A DNA stretch of 64,000 bases from NCBI GenBank assembly GCA_016617855.1, contig JAECUM010093569.1:57499-121498 (forward strand), written 5' to 3'. Numbering within the stretch: the stretch's first letter is position 1; the number at the start of each line of letters is the position of its first letter. Of the stretch, positions 34,250-46,929 are shown piece by piece. The notes under the pieces are model-generated. The model was not told where the DNA came from. It did no database searches and saw only the letters and a list, made by a program, of their open reading frames with translations. This DNA comes from Megalonaias nervosa. Its lineage: Eukaryota; Mollusca; Bivalvia; Unionida; Unionidae. The translations under genes were made by a program, and so were the position numbers.

Positions 34250-35010
34250 GTTGGAAGATCTAAAACAATATACACCAGCCATTTTTGTCAGTTTTTATAT
34301 GCCCCCAGAATGTGGAGTGTATTGTTGCAATTTTGTCCATCCATCTGTCTGTTACCAGTTTCATTGCTGTGTAATAAATTATCCATCATTAACAGCTAAC
34401 AAACATTTGGGATGGCTTACAGTTGGGGTATAGAAGAACCCAATGGATTTTGGGGTCAAAAGGTCAAAAGCTATGGTCACAGTGACTGAAGAAGAGAAAA
34501 AATGGCTTTCATGCAAGTCAAGTTCTCCATTATCTTCAGTTATCATACTTTGTGGATGGGGTAAGGAAGAACCCTGTTGATTCTAGAATGCAGTACCGGC
34601 CCTAGGATGTGCGGAGCTCAAGGCAGTATGCAGGGCCCAAGGCAGCAAGTGATGAGCACGGGTCCCAAGCAAAATATTGCATTGCAGAGAAGCATAGGAC
34701 CCAAGGCAGTTGCCTCATTCGCCTAGCCCTAGGGCTGGGCCTGTTATGTACAGTTCAGATGTCAAAGTCAGTGAGAATGAAAGAAGAATATTTTTCACAG
34801 AATCACTTTAGTTCTCCATCATCAACATTTTAGCACATTGTGTGCATAGCTTGCACCTGGGGTAAGAAAGAACCCTATTGATCTTGTGGTCAAAAGAACA
34901 AAGGTCAGGGTCACTGACTGAAAGAAGAAAAATTATTTCAGCAAAAGAATGTTAGTCCTGTATCATACTTAAACCAAACTTTGTGGATAGCCTGCAACAG
35001 GGGTAAGGGA
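34250..35010. repeat. About 150-bp AGGTCA-type repeat units, copy 2, with an inserted hAT-like MITE
   Basis: Units like 3940-4740 (TTTGTGGATGGCTTGCA, GGTCAAAAGGTCAAAxGxTATGGTCACAGTGACTGAA). At about 34590-34745 a GC-rich segment with ends CAGTACCGGCCCTAGG and CCTAGGGCTGGGCCTG looks like a hAT-type MITE with imperfect terminal inverted repeats. Confidence 0.6.
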
Positions 35011-35044
35011 GAAAGCTACTGCTGTTTAGAAAAGCATTAAACAC

Positions 35045-35490
35045 AGGACAGGTGTATAGTTTGCCCTTCATAGTACTTGTGTTACATACAGTTTTCATAC
35101 TTGACAGGCATAAAATGTGCCCTTCATATTACTTGTGTTGCATACAGTTTTCATACTTGACAGGCATATAATGTGCCCTTCATATTACTTGTGTTGCATA
35201 CAGTTTTCATACTTGACAGGCATATAATATGCCCTTCATTTTACTTCTGTTGCATACAATTTTCATATTTGACAGGCATATAATATGCCTTTCATAGTAC
35301 TTGTGTTGCATAGAGTTTTCATACTTGACATGCATATTCTGTGCCCTTCATTGTACTTGTGCTGCATACAATTTTCATACTTGACAGGCATATAATATGC
35401 CCTTCATACTACTTGTGTTGCATACAGTTTTCATACTTGACAGGCATATAATGTGCCCTTTATTGTACTTGTGTTGCATACAGTTTTCAT
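35045..35490. repeat. About 59-bp minisatellite, eight copies
   Basis: Unit ACTTGTGTTGCATACAGTTT TCATACTTGACAGGCATATAATGTGCCCTTCAT. The remainder to 36146 is featureless. Confidence 0.95.
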
Positions 35491-36146
35491 AAGTGATTTG
35501 TCTAAATTGTTCAAGATCTCTTATTTATAAATTTAGGAATTTTTCTGTGAACTTTCCTTCTTCATGAAATATGAGCCAGATGATGAAGTTATTCATACAA
35601 AGATTTAAATTCCTTGGTTGACACCAGGTCCTGAGAACCTTATTAATATAAACAACAGTAGTAATTAAGTATTAATAGTTGATTTATAATTTATACAGTT
35701 CATACATGGAAGGTACATGTACTTGTTTGTCATGTCACTCAGTATTTGTAAATAAAATAGGGAGTAAAAATTGTATGACATCACTCCTCAACTAAAATAT
35801 TTCTCCTTCTGAAGTAAATACTTTCCAGAAATACTAAGATGAATTTTACTCTAGGCTTCATATGTAAATGTTCAAAAATCAGAATCATTAGAACTTCTGA
35901 AGATACACAGTATCAAAATAATTAAGTCTACCTTTTAAAAATTCAAGCATGCTGTAAGGTTGAATAAAAGAAAATGAGCTACAGATAGTTTATAATTTTA
36001 ACAATGGAATGAAATAATAAAACTAATAATCCTTCTTCCTGGCATTCAGAACTTTTAAACTAATACAAAATATAATTTTAGTTCCTAGCATCATCCTTTA
36101 TGTGAATATATTGCTTGATACATTAGAATCATACTTTTTCAAACAG

Positions 36147-36386
36147 GGTTGACACATCTTGGATTTGACAGGTATGGATTTAACATCAATGGCTATGATT
36201 TGGGGTATTGCAACTACTTTTATAATGGACCATTTGCCACCATACAGTCACAGCGGCTCTGGCACATTCTACAGGTACAGAGTAAAAGCTTCTTGATGTC
36301 AATTCCAAGAATTTGTCCAGGGATAGAGGCAATACCTATAAATTGGCTTCAGCAGTACTGGATTAAAGATATCAAAGATGTCACAG
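36147..36386 (+). CDS. Exon: last GYD repeats and RICP tail domain (cassette 1)
   Basis: Acceptor TTTTTCAAACAG, donor GTAATG; phase 1 on both sides. It begins LGFDRYGFNINGYDLGYC, followed by NYFYNGPFATIQSQRLWHIL and a segment ending SIPRICPGIEAIP. The tail matches CNRFFLGPMYVIIKRW and VITRICPAV in cassette 2 (59452 onward). It is therefore a conserved about 50-residue unit with two cysteines, not repeat decay. I do not know a name for this domain. Confidence 0.9.
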
Positions 36387-36679
36387 GTAATGACATACCT
36401 TTCTCTTAATTGACAAAATGATCAGTCTTTTCTAAAGAAGTAACGTTAGTGTTCGGAATCAAATAAAATTTCAAGATTTTTATCAGCTGTTTCTGCTAAG
36501 TATTTGATGAATGATTCATAATTTATTAATTTGCCCACATGATTTGTTGCTTTTTACTACAAAGGCACACTACTGAATTTAGACCAAAAATTAGTTACTA
36601 AATCATAATCGATTAACTGGTCATTTCACTGAAAGTGACCAATTTTTGACCAAAATTGATTAATTGGATCAACACTAGA

Positions 36680-37080
36680 TAACATGGTCTTGTGGTAGAT
36701 GCTGCTTATTCCAGACAGATGGTCATGGGTTTGAGTCCCACTCTGGCCATAATGTTGTTGTGCCCAGGAGCAGGATCCTAAATTGTCTTGTCCTGAAGTG
36801 GACCTAGCTAAAATGGGTACCATTACTTATGGTGGAAATAATACTAGTGAAAGTAGGTTACTGATGTATCTTGTCCCACTTGAGGATCTCAACTAATCTG
36901 TCTCTGTCTGTCTGTCTGTCTGTGTATCCATCCTGTGAAGTCCAGTGCCTTATATATGGGAGTCATCCACTGTTAGTCATTTCACACCATGAAAATGGGG
37001 TCAATATACTCCATGAAAACTTGGTAAAGTCCAGTGCCTTATATATGGGAGTCATGCACTGTTAGTCATTTCACACCATG
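36680..37080. repeat. tRNA-like SINE fragment and a direct duplication
   Basis: 36680-36745 has GGTCTTGTGGTAGATGCTGC and GGGTTTGAGTCCC, A/B-box-like. A (TCTG)n tract follows near 36900. AAGTCCAGTGCCTTATATAT starts two copies at about 36939 and 37026. Confidence 0.55.
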
Positions 37081-37489
37081 AAAAATGGGTAAATTCACAC
37101 TATAAAACTTCATAATTTCACACCATGTTACATAAGGATAATCTCTATCAGTCCCCACAAAATGTTGCATTGCTTCAGATCACACCTCTTCTACCATAAC
37201 AGCAACTTATATAAATAACTTAAATAAATACAAAATGGTACAGGTCACCTTACACAAATGGGCTTGCACAGTTCATCTGCTATGCAAAGTATGTTATCTG
37301 CTTGCTAACTAAGGAAATCAGTAAACACAGTGTAAAATGCAATGATCAATCTAAAGCCATACTGTCAAGATTTCAAAATTTCCAGGAAAGATGGTTAAAA
37401 GAGCTCAGTTGGTTACATGCTGATGATGATTGTACTGTCTTGTGTGTGAGAAACACACATCTATTAATAAACAGTCAACTTCCCAATCA

Positions 37490-38260
37490 GCTATAATTCA
37501 AGGTACCACAACCCTGCTAAGATACAAGAATTCAGCTTTAATTCAGGATATCATGGCCCAGCTAAGACACCGAAATTCAGCTATAGTTCAGGATACCACA
37601 ACCCTGCTAAGACACCAAAAATCAGCTATAATTCAGGATACCACTGCCCTGCTAAGACACCATAATTCAGCTTTCATTTGGGGTACTACTGCCCTGTGAA
37701 GACACCTGATCATGTTATTGCCACACAGAATTAGTTGCAAAACCATACATTGATGCTTCCAGGTTTATAGTAGAGTTACAGAACATGGGGTGGTATTTTG
37801 AGATTTGACCTTGAAATGTTATTGAAAATATATAGCACATTTAAGGAAGATTGCTTGCAAAATGTTGGAGTATTTAACTTCTTAAAATTGATATTTTGCA
37901 TCCATTACATAATCTCTAACAAATGTACAACTTGGTGTGGAGTGAAGGGTCCACACATTACATAATCACTTACAAATGTACAAGTTGGTGTGGAGTGAAG
38001 GGTCCACACATTACATAATCACTTACAAATGTACATGTTGGTGTGAAGTGAAAGGTCCATGCATTACATAATCACTTACAAATGTACAAGTTGGTGTGAA
38101 GTGAAAGGTACATGCATTGCATAATCATTTACAAATGTACAAGTAGGTGTGAATTTTCTTTCTTCACTCTTAGTTGAACACCCCCAAATAAGGGTCATTA
38201 CATAGAACCCGTTCACTAATCTTCCCTGAAATAAGGGTCATTACATAGAAATGTATATGT
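37490..38260. repeat. Two minisatellites (43-bp and 63-bp)
   Basis: 37490-37705: five units with AATTCAGGATACCAC and CTGCTAAGACACC. 37905-38150: four units with ACATAATCACTTACAAATGT ACAAGTTGGTGTG. A short duplication (AATAAGGGTCATTACATAGAA) follows. Confidence 0.9.
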
Positions 38261-38655
38261 TGGTGAGAGAGTATGACTTAACACAAAGAAAAATGTATGC
38301 TAGTGAGTGAATATGACTTACACAAGGAATAGTATATGTGGGTGAGTGAATATGACTTACACAGGAATAATATATGTTGGTGAGTTGGCTTATGCAAAGA
38401 TGAGTATATGTGAGTAAATATGACTTACACAAAGAATAGTATATGTTGTGAGTGAATATGGCTTACACAGAGGAAGTTATATGCTAGTGAGTGAATATGA
38501 CTTTCACAAAGAATACTATATGCTAGTGAGTGAATATGACTTACACAAAGAATAGTATATGTTGGTGAGTAAATATGGCTTACACAAAGAATAGTATATG
38601 TTGGTGAGTAAATATGGCTTACACAAAGAATAGTATATGTTGGTGAGTGGATATG
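38255..38655. repeat. About 40-bp minisatellite, ten copies
   Basis: Unit GTATATGTTGGTGAGTGAAT ATGGCTTACACAAAGAATA. Confidence 0.95.
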
Positions 38656-38884
38656 GTAGTTATTGAAATAACAGCATTTGTCTGAAGCAGAAAGCATGCA
38701 GGTCCAATTTATGTCAAATTGTAGATCATTGAATATTTTTGAAGGTCTGTACACTCTTCATTGACTTTACTATTTTCTTGTACAGGACTGTTGTTAGAAT
38801 TATAAATAATGTACAAGAATTTTTCTTTTTATTATTTCAGTGAAAGACAGAAGTGACAAATGTGTCATATTACTTCTAGTCTCT

Positions 38885-39165
38885 CCTAAAGTTCATAGAT
38901 ACACCTAGGGAAATAAGTGATGTCATATTGATTACATTATAATACGCCTAAGGAAATAAATGATGTAATAATACCCCTTGGGAAATAAGTGATGTCATAA
39001 TATACCTATGAAAATAAGCAATGTCATATTGATTACATCATAATACACCTAGGGAAATAAGTGATGTCATTAATTACATCATAATACACCTAGGGAAATA
39101 AGTGATGTCATAATACACCTAGGAAAATAAGTGATGTCATATTGATTACATCATAATGTAATTAT
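38885..39165. repeat. About 44-bp minisatellite with TGATGTCA
   Basis: Units CACCTAGGGAAATAAGTGAT GTCATATTGATTACATCATAATA, six or seven copies. TGATGTCA resembles a CRE half-variant, but no regulatory role can be shown. Confidence 0.93.
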
Positions 39166-40356
39166 CATGGTACCTAGAGCTGTGCAGCAGGAGTGGATTT
39201 TAATGCATACAACCTTAAACTGGTTGAACCAGTCTGTATGATTGACAGCTTAGATGATAATTATTTATAGATTAGTATTAGTATAATCCCCATTAGGGAG
39301 TTAAAAACAGGATTTCCAAACTCGGTGGTTGTACCTGTACAGATGTGAGACTATAAAAACAACCAGAAACATATATAAATAATCAGGTACCTGTTAACTT
39401 TGCTAAAAAGTCTTTTCACTGCTACCACCAGAGAGAAAATACCATAGCAGAATTAAATATCTATTTATACTCCAGGATTATGTTGAATAATGATTTACTT
39501 GATATTACAGGTATGTTATCTGCGACAGATATATAAAATATTATCATAAATTTAGAAGCATAAACTGAAAATAAAAATGATATTAGGAATTATCATATCC
39601 TTGTATTCTTTTTCTCCATTAACTTTACGTTGTCAGAATTATGCAGTATTTATCAGTACTTAACAACTTCATACTGCACAACATGTGTGCCTAAAAATAA
39701 TATAGTGTGTTAGGAACTACTTTGTAATGAAACCATGTACACTCATATAGTAGATGCTTTCGGTTTTGGTTGATTAGATTTGTTTGTGAATGAACTAAAC
39801 AAGCTGTTTTATCCATTTGAAAGTATGGATGATAAAGTTAATGATGTGGACAAGTTCGCTGAGTCAGAAACGAAACTTTAAAACAAGCAAATGAATGAAT
39901 GTGATATTCACAATGTCAACAGCAAACATGTGAGATGCAATAATTGAAAATACCATTCTGATGATTTAAACAGTTATCTAGGAGAAATAATTGTAACGTT
40001 TCACAAATAGAATGGTTCAGACTATGACCTGTGCTCTCTAGGGTATATTAAAATAGCATAGCATACTGAGGCCAAGGGTTATCACATATTTATCAGAGAC
40101 ATACTATTTTACAAGTCAGTCAAAACACTAAATTAGAGAAAAAGATGAAACTGAAGGTTTGGTAGGAAATTAAGAACCTCAGAGTCAATAAGCCAAGACA
40201 ATGAAAAAGTATTATTTCTGCTGGCTAAATGGACTGTCATACAACAGCTGCTTTGCAATTTTCCCCATTTAACTATTTTAATACAATGAAAGGCTAATGA
40301 TAGAAGACATAGACATACACCATACGATACATGTCATAGCTGGGTCCCTCCAACAG
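39166..40356. other. Intron, nothing recognised
   Basis: AT-rich, no repeat or coding signal found. Confidence 0.5.
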
Positions 40357-40366
40357 CATTCATGCA

Positions 40367-40691
40367 GACTGCTCCAGTGGCCTAGTGGTTAGAACGTCTG
40401 CCTCGGATGCGGGAGGTTGCGGGTTCGAACCCTGAACGAATCATACCAAAGACTTTAAAAAATGGTACTAATAGCTGCCTCGCTTGGCGTTCAGCCTTAA
40501 GAGGTTAGTGTTAGGACTGGTCGACCTGGTGTCAGGATAATGTGACTGGTTGGGACATCATGTCACATGTCTGCTGCATGATGCCCCAGTGCTAGACTTT
40601 ACTATAAACTGTCACACTACAGACATCATAGCGATATGACTGAAAAATTGGTAAAGCTACGTTAAAAATCTAAATCACACCTACTCACACA
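40367..40691 (+). mobile_element. tRNA-derived SINE family B, with target-site duplication
   Basis: A-box TGGCCTAGTGGTTAGAACGT and B-box GGTTCGAACCC 40 bp apart, then a about 230-bp body ending AAGCTACGTTAAAAATC and a CA-rich tail. Duplication CATTCATGCA flanks it (40357-40366 and 40692-40701). 40702-41596 shows nothing. Confidence 0.9.
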
Positions 40692-41596
40692 CATTCATGC
40701 AAGAGACAGGTTATAAACTTGATGTCTTCTTTAGCTGGTAAAAAGAATGGTAATAAATATACTTACATTTCTGCATCTTGAATTTCCTCAAAATGTACTT
40801 TCTTAGTTATTTCGGCAAATCCAAATGACATTACCTATATCATGGAAAGCCTGATACACACCAAAATTGTACTGTAATTTCAACTACATTCCAGCTTAAA
40901 TCACATTCTTCTTACTGCACTGAATTAATCCAATAAATCCAGTCCATCATAAGCAGAAAATCAGAATTGAATTGGATCAACAGAAAAACAAAATCCATTC
41001 ATTCCAGATCAATTGGAAAAGTTTTTCAATGTGCATTCATTCAAAATATAACTCTAATTTTCAGTTTTAATTAGACCAAAATGAGAATTTTTTGAAAACT
41101 AATGTCGAGTGCACAACAAAGTTCAAAGGTTACTGGTGGTGCTATTAGTGCTTTAATATTGTTGCTATGTTTTGATCAATCTATCATTGTGTATTTATTT
41201 TGAAATACAGTGTAAATTTGTTTACTTTGTTTCTTGTAGTGTATTACTTTATTATTAAGCCTTAGGTAGGAAAATGAAATTAGTATATATTAGAAAGGTT
41301 ACTGCATTTGTATGAGAAAACCATAACATGTTTTTTCAGACTAATACTGCACTCCCAAGACTGTGCAGTATTGCCCAGGAAAAATTCATTCATATTTTCC
41401 CATACAAATGCAGTAGCCTGTAAGTACTACAGTTTCATGAATTTATTGTGGAAATATCTGTGCAAAAATATTACTTGAATGTATGTAGTACGTGTCTTGC
41501 CCTTGAGTAGTTTCCAAAACTGATGTTTGTAATTATGCTCAAGTCGGTAATTCCCAACTTTTATGATTTACTGTTATCTTTTGCTTATGTTTTTAG

Positions 41597-41842
41597 AGAT
41601 GGTCCCTGTGATCACACCCACTGAAAAAGTCTCTGTAACATCAGCCAGATTTTGTTTTGATGTGGATTCCCTGCTGACATCTTGTGTGTGCAACACAGAT
41701 GTGGCAGTGTGCTTCAATAACCCTTGCCTGAAGGAGAAATGCCCAGCATATCCCGAGGCCCATTGTCGTGTTGACTTTTGTGGAGACTGCACTGCAGAAT
41801 GGTACTTTGATGGCAAGTTGGTAGACTGTATGGAGGATAGAG
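41597..41842 (+). CDS. Exon: Cys-rich module with CP-x-YPEA-x-CR and CGxC motifs, copy 1
   Basis: Acceptor TATGTTTTTAG, donor GTTAGA; phase 1 on both sides. After a Thr/Val/Ser-rich lead (PVITPTEKVSVTSA) come RFCFDVDSLL, VCFNNPCLKEKCPAYPEAHC and CGDCTAEWYFDGKLVDC. Cassette 2 repeats the pattern (LCF, VCPPNLCDGRKCPG, YPEAVCRINRCGGC, EWY, VIQC). The compact 6-8 Cys pattern resembles small Cys-rich modules in invertebrate matrix proteins, but I cannot assign a family. The donor is the weak GTTAGA; a GTATGG inside the exon at 41828 would delete the conserved last Cys. Confidence 0.85.
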
Positions 41843-42365
41843 GTTAGATTTTTTGTATGATATTGACCATGCTAGCGTATTTGTAAGTCTCACTACATCA
41901 GTGTTACAGTATATAATGTAACCCTTTTCTGTCCATATGTATTTCCATCTGTCTGCCTGTCACCTGTCAGATATTACCTAACATTGTTTCATGGACCTAT
42001 GTGTATCTAATATTTATATTTTCTATTCCACACACTTTTGGATAGAGTTATGGCCCTTGACAATTAACTTCATATTTTGACATGGTTTTATTTTACTGAG
42101 ACTTAATTTGACAGTTTGGTACAAGCATTGTTTCTTAGACTTACATGTGCCTTTAATGGGTTTGATCTCATCCACCCCAATTTGGAAAGAGTTATGCCCC
42201 TTTTCAAGGATATTCTTACCTTTAAGTAGAAACTAGGAATGTTGCTTGCAATCAGCATAGTTCAAGAACTATTCAGATATTCCAGTTGAATTTGGTAAGA
42301 CCATTTTCCCTCAGATCTTGTTGTGCATGTTATGCATTTTGACTTGTCTGTACTTATTTGGACAG

Positions 42366-42674
42366 ACCACTAAAGTGGCCTAGTGGTTAGAGCGTCTGCC
42401 TTGGATGCAGGAGGTTGTGGGTTCAAACCACGGCCAAGGCATACCAAAGACTAATTTAAAGAATGGTACTAGCGGCTGCCTCGCTTGGCACTCAGCATTA
42501 AGAGGTTAGTGTTAGGACTGGTCTGCCTGGTGTGAAGATAATGTGACTTGGTGGGACTTTATGCTCCAAGAATGCGGCATGATGTCCCAATTCTAGACAT
42601 CACTATAAACTGCCACAATGCAGACATCTTAGCGATATGACTGAAAAATTGTTAAAGCTACATTAAAAATCCAA

Positions 42675-42754
<80 letters not shown>
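42366..42754 (+). mobile_element. tRNA-derived SINE family B, copy 2, with (CT)n(CA)n tail
   Basis: Same body as 40367 (GTGGCCTAGTGGTTAGAGCG, GGGTTCAAACC, CGATATGACTGAAAAATTG). The tail is a pure CT then CA microsatellite from 42678. Flanks ATTTGGACAG and TTTTGGACAA suggest a worn duplication. 41843-42365 and 42755-43539 show nothing else. Confidence 0.9.
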
Positions 42755-42755
<1 letters not shown>

Positions 42756-43539
42756 TTTTGGACAACTTCATATCATTACATGTTTCAAATTTGCAGATAT
42801 TTCTCCAGTTAAGTATGCTGACTCTTACAGACATCCAGGAATACCAATTTTTCAAGATTCATTGAAAATGTATGGTCTTAATGTATAAAATTAGACTTGT
42901 GTCTGGTTTCAGGCATTAATAAAAGTTTTAACTATATAGCAAATAGAAGTTGAGAGACGCTTATCAGTAATACAGTTATTTGCATTGTAAAAGAATATGG
43001 ATCTGCATAGTATGCTCTGGGTTGCATCTAGTGTTCATTTTTGCATAACTAAAATTGTGTTGGTGACACCATGGCACAGAATCTTCAACACTGTTTGGCT
43101 TTTTTGGCATAAAGTATCTGTGACTATTAAAAAAATAATTCCTAATGTACTGTTAATATTTTTTAATTGATTGATCATATTGTTGAGAAGCTGGATTAAA
43201 TTCCCAAGAGGAAAATATTTTAGACATAAAAATCACTATGCCTTGGTTCAATTTCAACTGCAGTTATGGTCAGTTGATGAGCCTCAGTATAAAACTGAGA
43301 TTATTGATTGGTTGTAAAGTAGCTACCTTGTTTGGCTTCTTTCAAAACCAATTTGCAACAAGTGAGCACAATGACAGTTGGAAATTTATTAAGCTCTTCT
43401 TTGACAAAGTAGATTTTAGCTTGTGTGTCTAAGAATGGGATATTATTACTTTGTGATATTCCTTCGAGCTCATCCAGAATGGTGGATTTTCTTTCTTTTT
43501 TTTAGACAGATACTTTTATTTCTTGTAGCATAAATAGTA

Positions 43540-43975
43540 CCTGTACTTGTCTTTACTATGTTAATGAACAGATGGTCCAATTCTACTTGTCTTTTCTATG
43601 TTAATGAACAGATGGTCCAATTCTACTTGTCTTTTCTATGTTAATGAACAGATGGTCCAATTCTACTTGTCTTTTCTATGTTAATGAACAGATGGTCCAA
43701 TTCTACTTGTCATTTCTATGTTAATGAACAGATGGTCCAATTCTACCTGTCTTTGCTATGTTAATGAATGGATAGTCCAATTCTACCTGTCTTTGCTATG
43801 TTATTGAACAGATAGTCCTATTATACCTGTCTTTGCTATGTTATTGAACAGATAGTCCAATTCTGCCTGTCTCTGCCATCTTAATGAACAGATGGTCCAA
43901 TTCTGCCTGTCTTTGCTATGTTAATGAACAGATAGTCCAATTCTACTTGTCTTTACTGTGCTATCCAATAGAAGG
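43540..43975. repeat. 40-bp minisatellite, about 11 copies
   Basis: Unit TGTCTTTGCTATGTTAATGA ACAGATGGTCCAATTCTACC. Remaining intron to 44866 is featureless. Confidence 0.97.
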
Positions 43976-44866
43976 CCATCATTTACCAGTCTTTGCAATG
44001 CTGACCAATACATGGCCCGCTTTTAGAAAGGTCATGGGCCACTTGACCCACTCAGAAGCAAACCAAGATGTACCGTACTTCATGTAATTTTTTGTACATG
44101 AAACAATAATTATTAATTTCAGTGTACGAAAAATTATATTTAAAATAAGTATTTATCATTTGGTGGTACTGACCGTGTATGAAATAGAAAGGGATCTTAC
44201 CTGAAAAAGTTCTACGGAACATATGCTACTAGACAACCTAACAGTAGAAACATACAAAGTAAACATATATTTTCTGTCTCATTCTGCTCTCAACTGAAGA
44301 ATCAGTCAGTCATGGCTGGGAGAGTTGGTATAGTAAGCAGTCTGAAACTAAAGCTAATATTTACTTAGCATTTTGAACAGAATCTTGTGACGTATTTTCA
44401 GCTTCATTTGCATGATTATACTTGTTGGAATTTATATATATATTTGCAGTATGATTTCCAGGGTGGGGTCACATGTCCCCCCTTGAGCTATGCTGCGGGT
44501 GCCCATGCTTATGCATTTTCCCACCAACAATTAACTATTAAGTTTTGTAAAAACAAAATAGCAATACTATATTTTCGATTTTTTTTGCAAACGTAAATCT
44601 CTTTGTAGAAATTTTATGTCTGATAATTTAATGGATTTTTCAAAAAATGCAAAGTGATATGTACAAAAAATTATGATACATTTAAATAAATTGTTATTTT
44701 GATAAGTGGATTGTGAATGAAAAATTAAAGGATAAGAAAAATACATGAAATATGGTAACATTGTCTCAAATAGAGTTTTCTCCAACAGAAGAAAAGCAAT
44801 ATTGATTTTCCTCTAATAATCTCTCTTAATGTTCATAACTGTATTCATGATTTTACTCTCCTGTAG

Positions 44867-45025
44867 ATTTCTGTAAGCCAAACCCATGTCAGAATGGTGG
44901 TGTGTGTGTTCCCTCAATATGGCCAAATGAGCCTGAGAAGGTCACTTGTATCTGCCTTCCTAACCTGGATGGACATCTCTGCCAATACAATGTTGAGGAG
45001 GTCTGCAGTCTGCCTTTTAGCACTG
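44867..45025 (+). CDS. Exon: EGF-like domain 2 and start of Kunitz domain 2
   Basis: Acceptor CTCTCCTGTAG, donor GTAAAT; phase 1 on both sides. It encodes DFCKPNPCQNGGVCVP, a longer loop WPNEPEKVTC, then ICLPNLDGHLCQ (six EGF cysteines) and EVCSLPFST, the first Kunitz Cys. The exon is short, and the longest open frame over it lies in a different frame, so it is easy to miss. The Kunitz C1-x8-C2 spacing is exact after splicing to 48153. Confidence 0.9.
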
Positions 45026-45165
45026 GTAAATGATCTGTATGGATTCCATAAAGTTTATTTTTGTATAAATAATAGTTAATGGTGATCTGTACAGATTCCG
45101 TAAAGATTATTTTTATATAAATAATAGTTAGTGGTGATCTGTATGGATTGCATAAGTTTTTTTTT
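45026..45165. repeat. About 60-bp tandem repeat starting at the splice donor
   Basis: Three units with GATCTGTATGGATTCCATAA and TTATTTTTxTATAAATAATAGTTA, beginning within 10 bp of the EGF-2 exon donor. Confidence 0.88.
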
Positions 45166-45222
45166 TGTATAAACTTGAAAAGAAAGTTATTCTTGAAGGT
45201 ATGGTTCAGATTTGCTCATTGT

Positions 45223-45436
45223 ATCAGATATATTCACTTATAAGTTGAGTCTGACTACAAACTGCACAGACCCAGACTTGCTGTCATATGATTCACTGGT
45301 AGATCTGGGTTCATACAGTTTAGTAGGAGTAATAAGTAGATAAACAATATAGACCCTGATTTGCTTTTGCATTATGCAGCATCAGATCAGAATCTATGTT
45401 GTATGCAGTTGGAAGTGACTTTTAAGCATTCATTTA
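45223..45436. mobile_element. MITE-like family member
   Basis: Left TATTCACTTATAAGTTGAGTC, interior ACTGCACAGACCCAGACTTG facing GATCTGGGTTCATACAGTTT, right GTTGGAAGTGACTTTTAAGC, parallel to 16447-16666. Confidence 0.68.
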
Positions 45437-46929
45437 ATATGAACATCTGCATCTGATTGGCTAATCTCCATATTACTGAAGTCTTTCCGACTGTTTCACC
45501 TGCACTTGTGAAAATTGACATGTTAATATATTTCAGTAATGCAACTATACCAAAAACATTCTGACATAATTTGCATATTAGGGCAGCTTTTTATCTTCAG
45601 CTGTTTGTCAAACCCATACTACTTTGGACCCTATTTAACATATTCTTGTGAAAGTTGGTATGTGAACGGATCTTAAGGATGATTCAAACTTCCATAACTT
45701 TTACATTTTCAACTTGTTACACCCATTAGTATCATCAACTATTTCACCTGCACTCTTGTAAATTAGCATGTGGATGACTCTTAAGGAGAGTGACTCAGCT
45801 GTACTAAAAGTAGGTCAGTGTGATATAGATTCTCTGCTTGAGTGATGTTTGTATTTTCATCCATTTATTTTGTTACATCCTATGTATCTGTAACCCAATT
45901 ACCTGCCTTCTCAAGGTAATTGCTATATTTTTTGGTACACAGTCTCTTCCCCAAAATCATAATTAATATTTTACATGTTAGTATTTGAACTTTGGAGTAA
46001 AATATACATTTTTTACACATGAAAACTTTACTGACAGAAGTTAAAAACAATTTGAATGACTTAATTCATGTATAACTTCCTATCGACTTATAGGTTGGCA
46101 AATACTGTACGTCTAAATAGACTTTGTTTTGACCCCACTTGGATAATTTGGAGACAGTTAACATTTCAGATGCATCTCAGGAGACCTCTAGTCAAACAGA
46201 AACAATTGAAGTTTCTCAGGATTGGAGTCAGCTAGGACAAGACTACAGGTGGTGAACCCGATTGGAACATTGCCCTGCCATTGTGTTTGGTGATTTGCGT
46301 CTGGGGGGGTACACCACATATATTACAACAGTGAAGGTCGATATTATTTTAATTGTGACTTTGTCTTCTTCAGCCACCCTGTTGTTCCATGTGAATGAAA
46401 GTAATTCAGACTATAGTTAGTGGTGATGAATTACATCTGATGTTTTTTCCTCAAGTTGATGGAAAAGACAGAGGACGTTCAGATTGGTGATGAAACTCAA
46501 AAAAGATCTAGAAAACTTAGGGAGAGGTCATGGTCAGTTAATGCTAGAAAAGCCAGCCATGCTCATGCCTCTCCAGACTACAGATTGTGAGAAAGGCACC
46601 TGCTAACGTTAATACAACAGATTAACTTCTGTCAACAGAATAATGCAAATGCAACTATAGGGTGGATCCATGAAAATTTCAACACAGCACATGATACATG
46701 GAAGGGAAACAGGAAAGATGTTTGTTCAGGTGTTATGGATAAATTGATACCATATTGTAATTTTCTTGACTCCTCTTTTTTAGAAGCCTGGGGAGGGCAT
46801 AGCTGCCAAGTGTCCTGTTTTCCCATATTTGTCCTGTAATTTGAACCTGAATACAGGTGTACATTTTTCTTGTTAAAAATCTTTCATTTAGTAAAAAATA
46901 AAAAAATTCCCTTGCAATTTCCTGTTTAG
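45437..46929. other. Intron with a lone transposon end
   Basis: 46081-46100 (CGACTTATAGGTTGGCAAAT) resembles the right end of the TIR element at 12091-12106. Otherwise nothing recognised. Confidence 0.45.

Noticed and set aside
40371..40440. tRNA gene
   Set aside because: A and B boxes are present, but acceptor stem and anticodon arm do not form a proper tRNA and the body and tail are those of a SINE.
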